DNA of 43,260 bases, from the NCBI GenBank assembly GCA_015069695.1, contig JADCRZ010000050.1:1-43260 (forward strand). Reading direction: 5' to 3'. The notes under the pieces are model-generated. The model was not told where the DNA came from. It did no database searches and was given only the letters and a program-made list of their open reading frames with translations. A program made the position numbers and the translations under genes. The stretch's first letter is position 1; every line of letters starts with the position of its first letter. Below are positions 1 to 7,333 of the stretch, piece after piece. The DNA comes from Williamsia sp. (GTDB taxonomy: Bacteria; Bacteroidota; Bacteroidia; Chitinophagales; Chitinophagaceae).

Positions 1-56
1 AGATCTAGCTTGTTCGTTGTAGCGCAGTGCAGTAAATTTTAGCCCCTTTCAAACAG

Positions 57-98
57 CCTTGATTTTTTTGCTTCTTTTTTCATCAAGGAAAAAAGAAG
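57..98. terminator. AT-rich double inverted repeat, possible terminator
   Basis: Two mutually exclusive stems overlap here. CTTCTTTTTT at 71-80 pairs perfectly with AAAAAAGAAG at 89-98 around an 8-nt loop. CCTTGAT at 57-63 pairs with ATCAAGG at 82-88. The site lies 9 nt past the stop codon of the AhpD-like gene, so a role at the 3' end of the minus-strand operon is plausible. Neither stem is followed by a good T-run on the minus strand, so intrinsic termination is uncertain. Confidence 0.35.
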
Positions 99-106
99 AC
101 GGAGTG

Positions 107-442
107 CTACATTGCAATCTCCTTCACCTTGTTCATCATCTGTACACCGTGCACCAGCGACGCGCCACCGCGGATGGCTGCTGCTACATGAACAGCTTCC
201 ATGAGTTGGGATTCGTTCCAGCCTTTTTCGTAGGCATCGGAACTATAGGCATCAATGCAATAAGGACATTGAACGGCATGGGCTACAGCAAGGGCAATCA
301 GGGATTTTTCCTTGGCTGAGAGGGCACTGTCTTTAAATACTTCTCCGTACCAGGCAAAGAATTTATCGGCCATCTCTTTTTGAAACTCTCCCACGGCGCC
401 GAATTTTCCGAGGTCTTCTGCATTGTAATAGTGATCACTCAT
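107..442 (-). CDS. AhpD-like (CMD family) protein, arsenosugar-associated type
   Basis: A 111-residue carboxymuconolactone decarboxylase/AhpD-like protein. The core contains EKSLIALAVAHAVQCPYC, with the redox CxxC at Cys59 and Cys62 and a nearby His55, the usual AhpD active-site arrangement. The N-terminus (HYYNAEDLGKFG) and the whole-length pattern match the family that annotation pipelines call arsenosugar biosynthesis-associated peroxidase-like protein; that assignment is from memory of the family, not a search. It has no signal peptide and is probably cytoplasmic. It is the last gene visible in a minus-strand operon, starting 9 nt after the phosphorylase stop. The reaction is unknown; a thiol peroxidase or arsenic-redox role is inference. 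The arsM and arsS genes expected of such a pathway are not in the window. Confidence 0.8.
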   Translation of the reverse strand: MSDHYYNAEDLGKFGAVGEFQKEMADKFFAWYGEVFKDSALSAKEKSLIALAVAHAVQCPYCIDAYSSDAYEKGWNESQLMEAVHVAAAIRGGASLVHGVQMMNKVKEIAM

Positions 443-451
443 ACGATTGGT

Positions 452-1267
452 TTATAGTGAACGGATTGTATGTTGTAAAAGCTTGGATAGCTTTTGATCT
501 GCACCGGCAGCGGTGGCGATGATCTCCTGGATGTTGACCGGCTCCAGGTGATCGGGATCGCATTCATCGGTGATCACTGATATGGCAGCGCAGGGCAGCT
601 CCATGTGCGCGGCAGCGATCACTTCCGGCACGGTAGACATGCCCACCATGTCGGCACCAATGATTTTTAAATACCGGTATTCGGCCCGGGTTTCCAGGTT
701 GGGACCGTTCACCGCTGCATACACACCGCTTTTCAGCTCAACGTTTAAACAGGCCGCTTGTTCAAACAAGAGCTGGTTCAGCCGCTCACTGTAAGGCCGG
801 CTCATATCAGGAAAACGCGGTCCAAGCCCATCCCAGTTTTTGCCGGTGAGCGGATTGGCTGTTTGCAGGTTGATGTGATCGTTGACCGAAACCAGGTCGC
901 CTTTTTTGAACTCAGGATTGATGCCGCCGGCTGCATTGGTGATCAGGAGCTGCCGGATGCCCAGCACCCGCATTACACGGACAGGGAACACCACTTGCTG
1001 CATGGTATAACCTTCATAGTAATGAAATCTTCCCTGCATAACCAGCACCTTCTTTCCTTCTACTGTTCCCCAAACCAGCTGGCCTTTGTGAAACTCAACC
1101 GTGGAAACAGGAAAATGGGGGATCTCGGCATAAGGGATGATTTCCTGATCAGTTACATAGTCAAGAAAACGGTGCAAGCCGGTTCCCAGGATCACGCCTG
1201 CATCAGGCGCATCCATCCCTCTTTGCCGGAGGTATTCAACGGCTTTATCCAGTTGATCTGTTTGCAT
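452..1267 (-). CDS. Purine-nucleoside phosphorylase (PNP/MTAP family)
   Basis: A 271-residue trimeric-type phosphorylase that would split purine nucleosides with phosphate into base and ribose-1-phosphate. Family motifs appear in order: GVILGTGL (24-31) for phosphate, RFHYYEGY, ITNAAGG, then NGPNLETRAEY followed by GADMVGMSTVPEV, and near the C-terminus VITDECDP. The Asp in VITD stands where vertebrate PNP has the base-binding Asn and where MTAP has Asp, so 6-aminopurines such as adenine may be accepted (inference; this motif may simply be usual in Bacteroidota). I start at the ATG at 1267, two bases after the dehydrogenase stop, because the GTG-side extension has no family similarity. Co-transcribed with the dehydrogenase and the AhpD-like gene. 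Confidence 0.9.
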   Translation of the reverse strand: MQTDQLDKAVEYLRQRGMDAPDAGVILGTGLHRFLDYVTDQEIIPYAEIPHFPVSTVEFHKGQLVWGTVEGKKVLVMQGRFHYYEGYTMQQVVFPVRVMRVLGIRQLLITNAAGGINPEFKKGDLVSVNDHINLQTANPLTGKNWDGLGPRFPDMSRPYSERLNQLLFEQAACLNVELKSGVYAAVNGPNLETRAEYRYLKIIGADMVGMSTVPEVIAAAHMELPCAAISVITDECDPDHLEPVNIQEIIATAAGADQKLSKLLQHTIRSL

Positions 1268-1269
1268 AG

Positions 1270-2283
1270 CTATATCATTTCTACCATGGCTTTGATAACA
1301 CCATTGGCCGGATCGAGCCAGCTGCTGAATGATCCTTTTACGCTGTCGAAGGAAACCTCGTGCGTAATATAGTTGGTAGGATTGACCCATCCCCTTTTCA
1401 TGCTGCTGATCACATGCTCAAAATCAGCACGGATGGCGTTGCGGCTGCTCATTAATGTCGACTCCCGTTTGTGAAACTCGGGATGGTTGAAACTGATGGC
1501 TCCTTTTTGCAGCCCGATCAGCACATATCTTCCGCCATGCCCCAGATACCCGAAGGCTCCGTTGATAGCAGCCAGGTTGCCTGTGCAGTCGATCACCACG
1601 GTAGGCATATCGCCGTTGGTGATATCCTGCAACTTCTCGAGGGCAGGTTCGGTTCCGGGATTGACTGTATGGTGAACACCGAGCTTGTTGCGGCAGAAAT
1701 CGAGCCGCCCCCCGTTGATGTCCATAGCAATCACCTGCGCGCCGGCGATGCGGGCAAATTCCATGGTGCCCAGTCCGATCGGACCAGCGCCTACCACCAG
1801 CACAAATTCATCCGGCAATACATCGGCCCGGCGGATGCCATGGGCGCCGATGGCCAGCGGTTCAACCAGGGCCAGCTCGTTAAAGCTAAGCCCCTCGCCG
1901 TGAATAAGTGAGTGATCGGGCACGGAGAGGTATTCCTGCATGCCCCCGTCCACATGTACACCACATACCTGCATGTTGACGCAGCAATTGGGTTTTCCCA
2001 TCCTGCAGGCAATGCAATGACCGCAGTTAAAATAAGGTATAAACGTAACGGTATCGCCCTGCGCAAATCCCGCAGCTTTTGTAAAAGCAATCTCGGCGGC
2101 CAGTTCATGGCCCAGGATGCGGGGATACTGAAAAAAAGGCTGTGTGCCTTCAAAGGCATGCAGGTCGGTGCCGCAGATGCCAATGCGTTTTATTTTAAGC
2201 AAGGTGGTTCCCTCTGCAGGCTGCGGCATAGGGGTTTCTTTGTATTCAAATTCACCCGGCGTGGTGCAGTATAAAGCTTTCAT
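1270..2283 (-). CDS. Zinc-dependent alcohol/polyol dehydrogenase (MDR family)
   Basis: A 337-residue medium-chain dehydrogenase. Catalytic zinc ligands are visible in GICGTDLH and GHE. The structural-zinc lobe follows as CGHCIACRMGKPNCC, with four cysteines. The Rossmann motif is VVGAGPIGLG, with Asp at the end of the second strand (AMDIN), which favours NAD over NADP. The overall pattern resembles sugar-acid/polyol dehydrogenases such as L-galactonate 5-dehydrogenase, but the substrate cannot be fixed from sequence. It is the first gene of the operon and is followed after 2 nt by the phosphorylase. I see no clear -7 element upstream. Confidence 0.85.
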   Translation of the reverse strand: MKALYCTTPGEFEYKETPMPQPAEGTTLLKIKRIGICGTDLHAFEGTQPFFQYPRILGHELAAEIAFTKAAGFAQGDTVTFIPYFNCGHCIACRMGKPNCCVNMQVCGVHVDGGMQEYLSVPDHSLIHGEGLSFNELALVEPLAIGAHGIRRADVLPDEFVLVVGAGPIGLGTMEFARIAGAQVIAMDINGGRLDFCRNKLGVHHTVNPGTEPALEKLQDITNGDMPTVVIDCTGNLAAINGAFGYLGHGGRYVLIGLQKGAISFNHPEFHKRESTLMSSRNAIRADFEHVISSMKRGWVNPTNYITHEVSFDSVKGSFSSWLDPANGVIKAMVEMI

Positions 2284-2420
2284 CCCGTTAAAGATTAAGT
2301 GGTTGCAATACAGCTCTCCTGGTCATTCATGCGCAATCTACACGATATATCTTTAGCATGACAGGAGTAAAAAATCAACTATTCACATTTTGTGTTTCTG
2401 TTTCATTTAAATAGTCTACC

Positions 2421-2451
2421 TTGCGGCCCATTCCGGCAGACAATAACTTTG
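2421..2451 (+). promoter_or_regulatory. Bacteroidota-type promoter for the desaturase
   Basis: TTG at 2421-2423 is followed after 20 nt by TAACTTTG at 2444-2451. This matches both halves of the Bacteroidota primary sigma consensus (TTG, ~19-21 nt, TAnnTTTG). It is the best two-part promoter in the window. Transcription would start near 2457, leaving a leader of about 60 nt before the ATG at 2516. Confidence 0.65.
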
Positions 2452-2515
2452 ATCATTCCGGACCGTTAACCTCCTCTTGCCTATTCCGTATCATATTAAT
2501 TTCTGAACTAGTACT

Positions 2516-3316
2516 ATGTGGTTGATTTTATCTTTCTTTCTTGTGCATTGGTTTCTCTCTCTTTTCTTTCATTCGTTCTTTCTGCATCGCTATGCATCCC
2601 ACCAGATGTATACCACCAGTAAGGGATGGGAAAAAACAATTTATTTCATGACCTGGTTTGCCCAGGGCTCTTCTTACCTGATTCCGCGGGCTTACGGCGT
2701 GATGCACCGGATGCATCATACCTACAGCGATACGGACAAGGACCCGCATTCTCCGCATTTTTTCAAAGATGTGTTCCAGATGATGCTGCATACAGCCAAC
2801 ATCTACAGCGGTTTTGAAAAGGGTACCCATTTGCCCGAAGAGCAGTTTACCCGCGATTACCTGCCTGTATGGGAAAAGCTCGACCGGATCGGACATAGCA
2901 TGATAACCCGGGTCATCTTTGGCTTGTCTTATGTGGCTTTTTATATCTGTTTTGCACCCAGCTTGTGGTGGTTCCTGTTGCTTCCTATCCATTTCCTGAT
3001 GGGACCGATACAGGGAGCCGTCGTAAACTGGTGCGGACACAAATACGGTTACCGCAATTACAAGAACGGCGATCATTCAAAGAATTCCACTCCTTTTGGT
3101 ATCATATTGATGGGCGAATTGTTTCAGAACAACCACCACTACCAGAAAGACAATGCAAACTTTGCGCGCCGCTGGTTTGAGTTTGATATGACCTACCTGA
3201 TCATGCGTGTCCTGAACAAAGTAAGGATCATCCGCCTGATACCGGTTACAGCGCAAAGTACGCACCAACATCCCGAAGCTGTCGAATCAAAGAAGAGGGC
3301 AGCTTTCGTTCAGTAA
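2516..3316 (+). CDS. Membrane fatty-acid (acyl-CoA) desaturase, short form
   Basis: A 266-residue integral-membrane di-iron desaturase that introduces a cis double bond into fatty acyl chains. The three histidine boxes are present: HRYASH (24-29), HRMHH followed by TYSD, and NNHHYQ near residue 205. Hydrophobic segments sit at the N-terminus (starting at residue 1) and around 135-170, as in the family. It is about 100 residues shorter than the second desaturase in this window (31294-32382), mostly at the N-terminus, so the two are paralogues of different subgroups. It has its own promoter, and a weak terminator hairpin follows the stop. The chain position desaturated is not predictable. Confidence 0.88.
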   Translation: MWLILSFFLVHWFLSLFFHSFFLHRYASHQMYTTSKGWEKTIYFMTWFAQGSSYLIPRAYGVMHRMHHTYSDTDKDPHSPHFFKDVFQMMLHTANIYSGFEKGTHLPEEQFTRDYLPVWEKLDRIGHSMITRVIFGLSYVAFYICFAPSLWWFLLLPIHFLMGPIQGAVVNWCGHKYGYRNYKNGDHSKNSTPFGIILMGELFQNNHHYQKDNANFARRWFEFDMTYLIMRVLNKVRIIRLIPVTAQSTHQHPEAVESKKRAAFVQ

Positions 3317-3335
3317 CCGGGCTGAAGTTCCCGGT
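3316..3335 (+). terminator. Short terminator hairpin after the desaturase
   Basis: ACCGGG (3316-3321) pairs with CCCGGT (3330-3335) across an 8-nt loop, followed by GTTTATTGTTT. The stem starts at the last base of the stop codon. It lies between two convergent genes. Confidence 0.45.
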
Positions 3336-3356
3336 GTTTATTGTTTATGCTTATTC

Positions 3357-4217
3357 CTACTTTCTCCTGATCAACCGCGCCTGTATGATGCGCACATCCT
3401 GTACGGGACGGTCCTGCTGGGTTTTCACGGAGGCAATGCTGTCGACCACATCCATACCGGACACCACTTCGCCAAATACCGTGTAATTGCCATCCAGGTG
3501 CGGAGCGCCTCCAATGGTTTTGTAAATCCTTCTCCGTTCTGCTGAAAAGTGGTAGGCAGGAATGGCATTCATTTTACGGACGGTCAGCGTATCGATCTGG
3601 TCGCGGATCAGCTTGGCGCTGTCGGGTTGTTTGGCAGCGGCATAGGCCTTGAGCTTGTCAAGCATCCATGCATTGGCGGGGTCCTGCAATACCAGCTTGT
3701 AAGCGTTCATGCGGGTAACCCGCTTTTCCGTCACATCGAGCAAGCTGTCTGTAAACAATTTGCCCTGGATCATGGTGAACTGGGTGCCGGAAGAAGCTTG
3801 CAGCGGATTGGTTTCTTCGCCCGTGCGGGCCGCATTCAGCGCACCCCGCTTGTGAAAAAGTTCCGGGTCAAATTCAGCCGGTATGGTATAAGGAGGCTTG
3901 TCACTGTTTTGCAGCGCAACGGGTTTGGTTCGCTGATCACCCGTTTGCACCACAAATCCTTTGATGACCCGGTGGAACAGGATGCTGTCGTAAAAATGGG
4001 TTTTTACCAGGCGAAGAAAGTTGTTGCGGTGCCCGGGCGTCTTATCTGAGAGGCGCAGCACAATCCGTCCCTTGTCTGTTAGCATCTCTATGTCCTTCCT
4101 GGTATCGCTCCGCCTTACCCCATCGGCAACCCGGGGATTGCAACAGTAGCTGCCGCAAACAGCTGCAGCGAAGAACAAGACTTTTTTCAGGCAGAGCGGG
4201 TTTTGCAGCCTTTGCAT
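3357..4217 (-). CDS. Exported cyclophilin-type peptidyl-prolyl isomerase
   Basis: A 286-residue cyclophilin that would catalyse proline cis/trans isomerisation in the cell envelope. The N-terminus is a hydrophobic export signal (KVLFFAAAVCGSYCC); the Cys-Cys could be a lipobox, but the -3 and -1 residues are not ideal. Catalytic-domain motifs are FHRVIKGFVVQTGD (with the active Arg), SSGTQFTMIQG and DGNYTVFGEVV. About 85 charged residues separate the last two motifs, where single-domain cyclophilins have only ~20; this insertion is known in some Bacteroidota homologues. It is convergent with the desaturase and divergent from the permease gene. The Met start at 4217 is the only one that keeps the signal. 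Confidence 0.88.
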   Translation of the reverse strand: MQRLQNPLCLKKVLFFAAAVCGSYCCNPRVADGVRRSDTRKDIEMLTDKGRIVLRLSDKTPGHRNNFLRLVKTHFYDSILFHRVIKGFVVQTGDQRTKPVALQNSDKPPYTIPAEFDPELFHKRGALNAARTGEETNPLQASSGTQFTMIQGKLFTDSLLDVTEKRVTRMNAYKLVLQDPANAWMLDKLKAYAAAKQPDSAKLIRDQIDTLTVRKMNAIPAYHFSAERRRIYKTIGGAPHLDGNYTVFGEVVSGMDVVDSIASVKTQQDRPVQDVRIIQARLIRRK

Positions 4218-4365
4218 ATATTGGTTTATAGGTGAAGATAAGTTTTATTGCGGGCAGAAATTCCAGGGGATGGCGCACTCTAAACCAGGGAAGTCCGGCG
4301 GCAATGGCATGATTTTGATACTTATAAGGGGAAATCGTTTTACTAAAGCTCCTATTTCTATTTCC

Positions 4366-5520
4366 ATGCAACAACTTCCCATTACTGTCAGGCGGTCCAT
4401 CGAACTGGTAGGCTTATTTGTATTAGGACTGATCCTTGTTTCGGGCAGCGGTATTATTACCCCTATCGTACTGGCTTTTTTTATCAGCATTGTTATTTTA
4501 CCCGTATACCGGTTTTTTATGCGGATAAAATTTCCCGAAACCCTGGCTATCGCCATGTCAGTGCTGACGCTGCTTGGATTTATGGCGCTGATCGTCTGGT
4601 TTTTTTCCAACCAGATCGGCCGGCTGATAGCCGATATCCCGACCATCCGTTCCAACGTGAACACACACCTGAATGCACTCAGTGACTGGATCAATAAAAA
4701 AACACATTTCACCCAGGAACGGCAGCTGGCCATTTTAAATGAGCAAAGCAAAAGCCTGCTGAACTCTGCCACGAGTCTGTTGGGAGGAGCAGCTGCCTCA
4801 CTCACGTCGGTCTTTATTTTTGTGGGCCTGATCCCCATTTATATCTTTCTGATCTTGTTTTACAAAAACCTGTTGCTGCGTTTTGTATTTCTCTGGTTTC
4901 CCAAAGAAAGCCATGAACGCCTGGAAGATGGCATGCGTGAAATGCAGGTCATTATCAAAAGCTACCTGGTCGGTTTGCTGATCCAGATCACGTATATAAC
5001 CATCTTGCTGGGTGGCACACTGTGGATCCTCGGTATCAAGCATGCCCTGCTGATCGGGGTCATATTTGCCGTATTGAATCTGATCCCGTATATCGGTGCG
5101 CTGATCGGGAATATCATTGGCGTGCTGCTTACGCTTACCTCCTCTACGGAACTTTGGCCCATCTTTGAAGTGCTGATTGCGATCGCCGCCGTTCAGTTCC
5201 TCGACAACAACATCCTGATGCCGCGCATTGTAGGATCCAAAGTGAGAATCAACGCGCTGGCGAGCATCATCGGGGTGATTGTAGGCGGTGCTATAGCGGG
5301 CGTATCAGGGATGTTTCTTTCGCTGCCTGTTATCGCCATCCTCAAAGTCATCTTTGACCGCTCCAACAATTTCCGGCAATGGGGTGTGCTCTTTGGCGAC
5401 GAGCGGCCCAAGCTCAGTCCCATGCAATTTCCCATCTTCCGCATGAAGAACAGGGCGGTCCGGAAAGTCATTGAGCGGCAAAACAACATCGATTCGGATG
5501 TAAAAAAGTCCGACACCTGA
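4366..5520 (+). CDS. AI-2E family (PerM/YdiK-like) membrane permease
   Basis: A 384-residue polytopic membrane protein of the AI-2E transporter superfamily. Paired hydrophobic helices lie in the first ~75 residues, a soluble segment follows (about 85-140), and hydrophobic helices fill most of 155-350. The C-terminal half holds the family signature running from RINALASIIGVIVGGAIAG to FLSLPVIAILKVIFD. Members are proposed to export autoinducer-2 or small solutes or to act as Na+/H+ antiporters; the substrate here is unknown. I chose the ATG at 4366 (MQQLPITV) because the 32 residues gained from an upstream ATG at 4270 are polar and unlike the family N-terminus. The C-terminus is basic and cytoplasmic. 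Confidence 0.85.
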   Translation: MQQLPITVRRSIELVGLFVLGLILVSGSGIITPIVLAFFISIVILPVYRFFMRIKFPETLAIAMSVLTLLGFMALIVWFFSNQIGRLIADIPTIRSNVNTHLNALSDWINKKTHFTQERQLAILNEQSKSLLNSATSLLGGAAASLTSVFIFVGLIPIYIFLILFYKNLLLRFVFLWFPKESHERLEDGMREMQVIIKSYLVGLLIQITYITILLGGTLWILGIKHALLIGVIFAVLNLIPYIGALIGNIIGVLLTLTSSTELWPIFEVLIAIAAVQFLDNNILMPRIVGSKVRINALASIIGVIVGGAIAGVSGMFLSLPVIAILKVIFDRSNNFRQWGVLFGDERPKLSPMQFPIFRMKNRAVRKVIERQNNIDSDVKKSDT

Positions 5521-5603
5521 TCCTGCCCATTTTTTGGACACCGGCTTTGGAGTCGGAAAGTTCAGCCTATCCTGTGCTTAGCATTTATTGCTTTTCAGCA
5601 AGG

Positions 5604-6122
5604 TCAAGGCAGGCTGAACTGAAAAGAACCGGCTTGCTGGCCGCGGATAAGAATGCTTTTTTCTTTATCCAGGTTGGCTTTTGTTCTGACCCTGATGTTC
5701 AAAATGGTCAGTGCAGGAAGGGCCTGCAGGTACTTGAAATCTTTTGTATTCAGCAACTCGTACTGGAAGATATAGGAGGAATCGATCAACACTGTCTCCA
5801 CATCTTTTACAATCTCGTTGTCGATCATAAACAAACAAGGCGTGCCGGCAGGGATTCTTTTTTTGGCAATCTCCTCCAGCGTCAACAGGTTGAGGTCGTG
5901 CGGCTTTGACAGGGTGATGTAAATAGCACTGTGCCGGTTTTCCTGCTTTGGATCATCCTTGATCACATCGATGGCAGCAATCTTGTTCGGATCAAACAAG
6001 GGCATGGAACTTACTTTGACAGAATCAATGTAATAGGCAGGAAGCAATCCCAAGGAAGACTTTTGCTGGCCATATCCAAGAAGGGTGCAAAATAAGAGCA
6101 GGAGGCAGGTAACATACTTCAT
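5604..6122 (-). CDS. Small exported protein with a TonB-plug-like segment
   Basis: A 172-residue protein with a clear signal peptide (KYVTCLLLLFCTLLGYGQQ) when started at the ATG at 6122. The mature part reads YYIDSVKVSSMPLFDPNKI, then AAIDVIKDD and SAIYITLSK. This order (a displayed residue, 'DPNKIAAIDVIKD', then 'AIYI') resembles the plug of SusC-like receptors ('INPNDIESIEVLKDA...GVILITTK'), but there is no barrel and no TonB box. I do not recognise a named family. It is convergent with the permease gene and divergent from the SMP-30 gene. A role as a stand-alone plug domain or sensor is speculation. Confidence 0.6.
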   Translation of the reverse strand: MKYVTCLLLLFCTLLGYGQQKSSLGLLPAYYIDSVKVSSMPLFDPNKIAAIDVIKDDPKQENRHSAIYITLSKPHDLNLLTLEEIAKKRIPAGTPCLFMIDNEIVKDVETVLIDSSYIFQYELLNTKDFKYLQALPALTILNIRVRTKANLDKEKSILIRGQQAGSFQFSLP

Positions 6123-6264
6123 ATGGGAAAGCAATTTACAGGGTATCAAAGTTTACACTATTCCCGCTAAAATCAAAATATCCATTCCAGGGATCCCTGC
6201 ATTATTTTGCAAGATCGTTTTTCCCTTCTTACCTTCAGGCAATAAATCGATTGTACGCTGCCCC

Positions 6265-7275
6265 ATGACTTGCCTGCACGCTTCTATAAAAATAATTATC
6301 AGCCTACTTGCCATGACTGTTACTGCATACAGCCAATCTGCTCCTGATTCGGCCGGTTGGATAGAACAAGTTGACCCCGCCCTGCAGTCGCTCGTAAAAA
6401 AGGATGCGCGGATACAAATTATCGCCGGCGGACTGGACTGGAGTGAAGGGCCGCTTTGGATAGAAAGCAAAAAGATGCTTCTTTTTTCAGATGTTCCGCA
6501 GAACATCATTTATAAATGGACGGAAAAGGGCGGAAAAGAAACCTATCTCACGCCCTCCGGCTATACGGGTACAATCCCCCGCGGCGGAGAGACCGGTTCC
6601 AACGGGTTGGTGCTGGATCCGGAAGGCCGTCTGGTCATCTGCCAGCATGGCGACAGGAGAATGGCCCGGATGAACGCACCGCTCGACAAGCCCCAGTCTG
6701 CCTTCACCACCCTGGCCGACAACTACAAAGGAAAAAAGTTTGACAGTCCGAACGATGCCGTATACCACCGCAACGGCGATCTGTATTTTACCGATCCGCC
6801 ATACGGGCTGGAGCAGAAGGAAAAAGACCCGCGCAAAGAAGCCCCCTACCAGGGCGTATACCGGGTATCCAAGGGGGGACAGATCACGCTGCTAACGGAC
6901 ACCCTTACCCGCCCCAATGGATTGGCCTTTTTCCCTGGATACACAAAGCTGCTGATCGCCAACTCGGATCCTGAAAAACCGTATTGGTACTTGTTCGATG
7001 TAAATGGGGAAGGCCTTCCAACCAACCCCAAAATCTTTCACGACGCTACAGCCGCCAGCAAAAAAGCCGAAGGCCTTCCCGACGGATTAAAGATCGACCA
7101 CAACGGAAACGTATTTGCCACCGGTCCCGGCGGCGTCTGGATCTTCAACGCCGCTGGCAAGCTCCTGGGAAAAATCAGAACAAAAACCATTGCTTCCAAT
7201 TGCTCCTTCTCCACCGATCAAAAGACCTTGTATGTTACGGCGGATGAGTATGTGCTGAAGGTGGGGTTGAGGTGA
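6265..7275 (+). CDS. Secreted SMP-30/gluconolactonase-like protein
   Basis: A 336-residue six-bladed propeller of the SMP-30/gluconolactonase/LRE family, which hydrolyses sugar lactones with a bound divalent metal. The start at 6265 gives a Sec signal (IKIIISLLAMTVTAYSQ). Family motifs include GLDWSEGPLW (with the metal-binding Glu), GSNGLVLDPEGRLVICQHGDRR, FDSPNDAVYHRNGDLYFTDPPYG, RPNGLAF and GLPDGLKIDHNGNVF. These supply the conserved Glu, Asn and Asp ligands. A same-strand Gfo/Idh/MocA gene follows after 58 nt. The pair could act on an oxidised sugar in the periplasm. The in-frame stretch before 6265 overlaps the divergent neighbour and lacks a signal. Confidence 0.87.
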   Translation: MTCLHASIKIIISLLAMTVTAYSQSAPDSAGWIEQVDPALQSLVKKDARIQIIAGGLDWSEGPLWIESKKMLLFSDVPQNIIYKWTEKGGKETYLTPSGYTGTIPRGGETGSNGLVLDPEGRLVICQHGDRRMARMNAPLDKPQSAFTTLADNYKGKKFDSPNDAVYHRNGDLYFTDPPYGLEQKEKDPRKEAPYQGVYRVSKGGQITLLTDTLTRPNGLAFFPGYTKLLIANSDPEKPYWYLFDVNGEGLPTNPKIFHDATAASKKAEGLPDGLKIDHNGNVFATGPGGVWIFNAAGKLLGKIRTKTIASNCSFSTDQKTLYVTADEYVLKVGLR

Positions 7276-7308
7276 TAAATCAAGGATCAGACAAGGCACG
7301 GATTTTCT

Positions 7309-7316
7309 TACATTTG
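7309..7316 (+). promoter_or_regulatory. -7 promoter element upstream of the Gfo/Idh/MocA gene
   Basis: TACATTTG matches TAnnTTTG, 17 nt before the ATG at 7334. No -33 TTG is found at the right distance. It may give the oxidoreductase its own start in addition to read-through from the lactonase gene. Confidence 0.35.
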
Positions 7317-7333
7317 GCACAAATTCCTACTAC

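Noticed and set aside
1268-1390. 41-codon upstream extension of the phosphorylase
   Set aside because: It lies inside the dehydrogenase gene in another frame and lacks family similarity; the ATG at 1267 gives a normal phosphorylase N-terminus.
5559-5626. Inverted repeats between the permease and the plug-like gene as a terminator
   Set aside because: AGTTCAGCCT/AGGCTGAACT leaves a 42-nt loop and a competing stem (CTTTTCAG/CTGAAAAG) overlaps it within coding sequence; no T-run follows, so I could not support a terminator.
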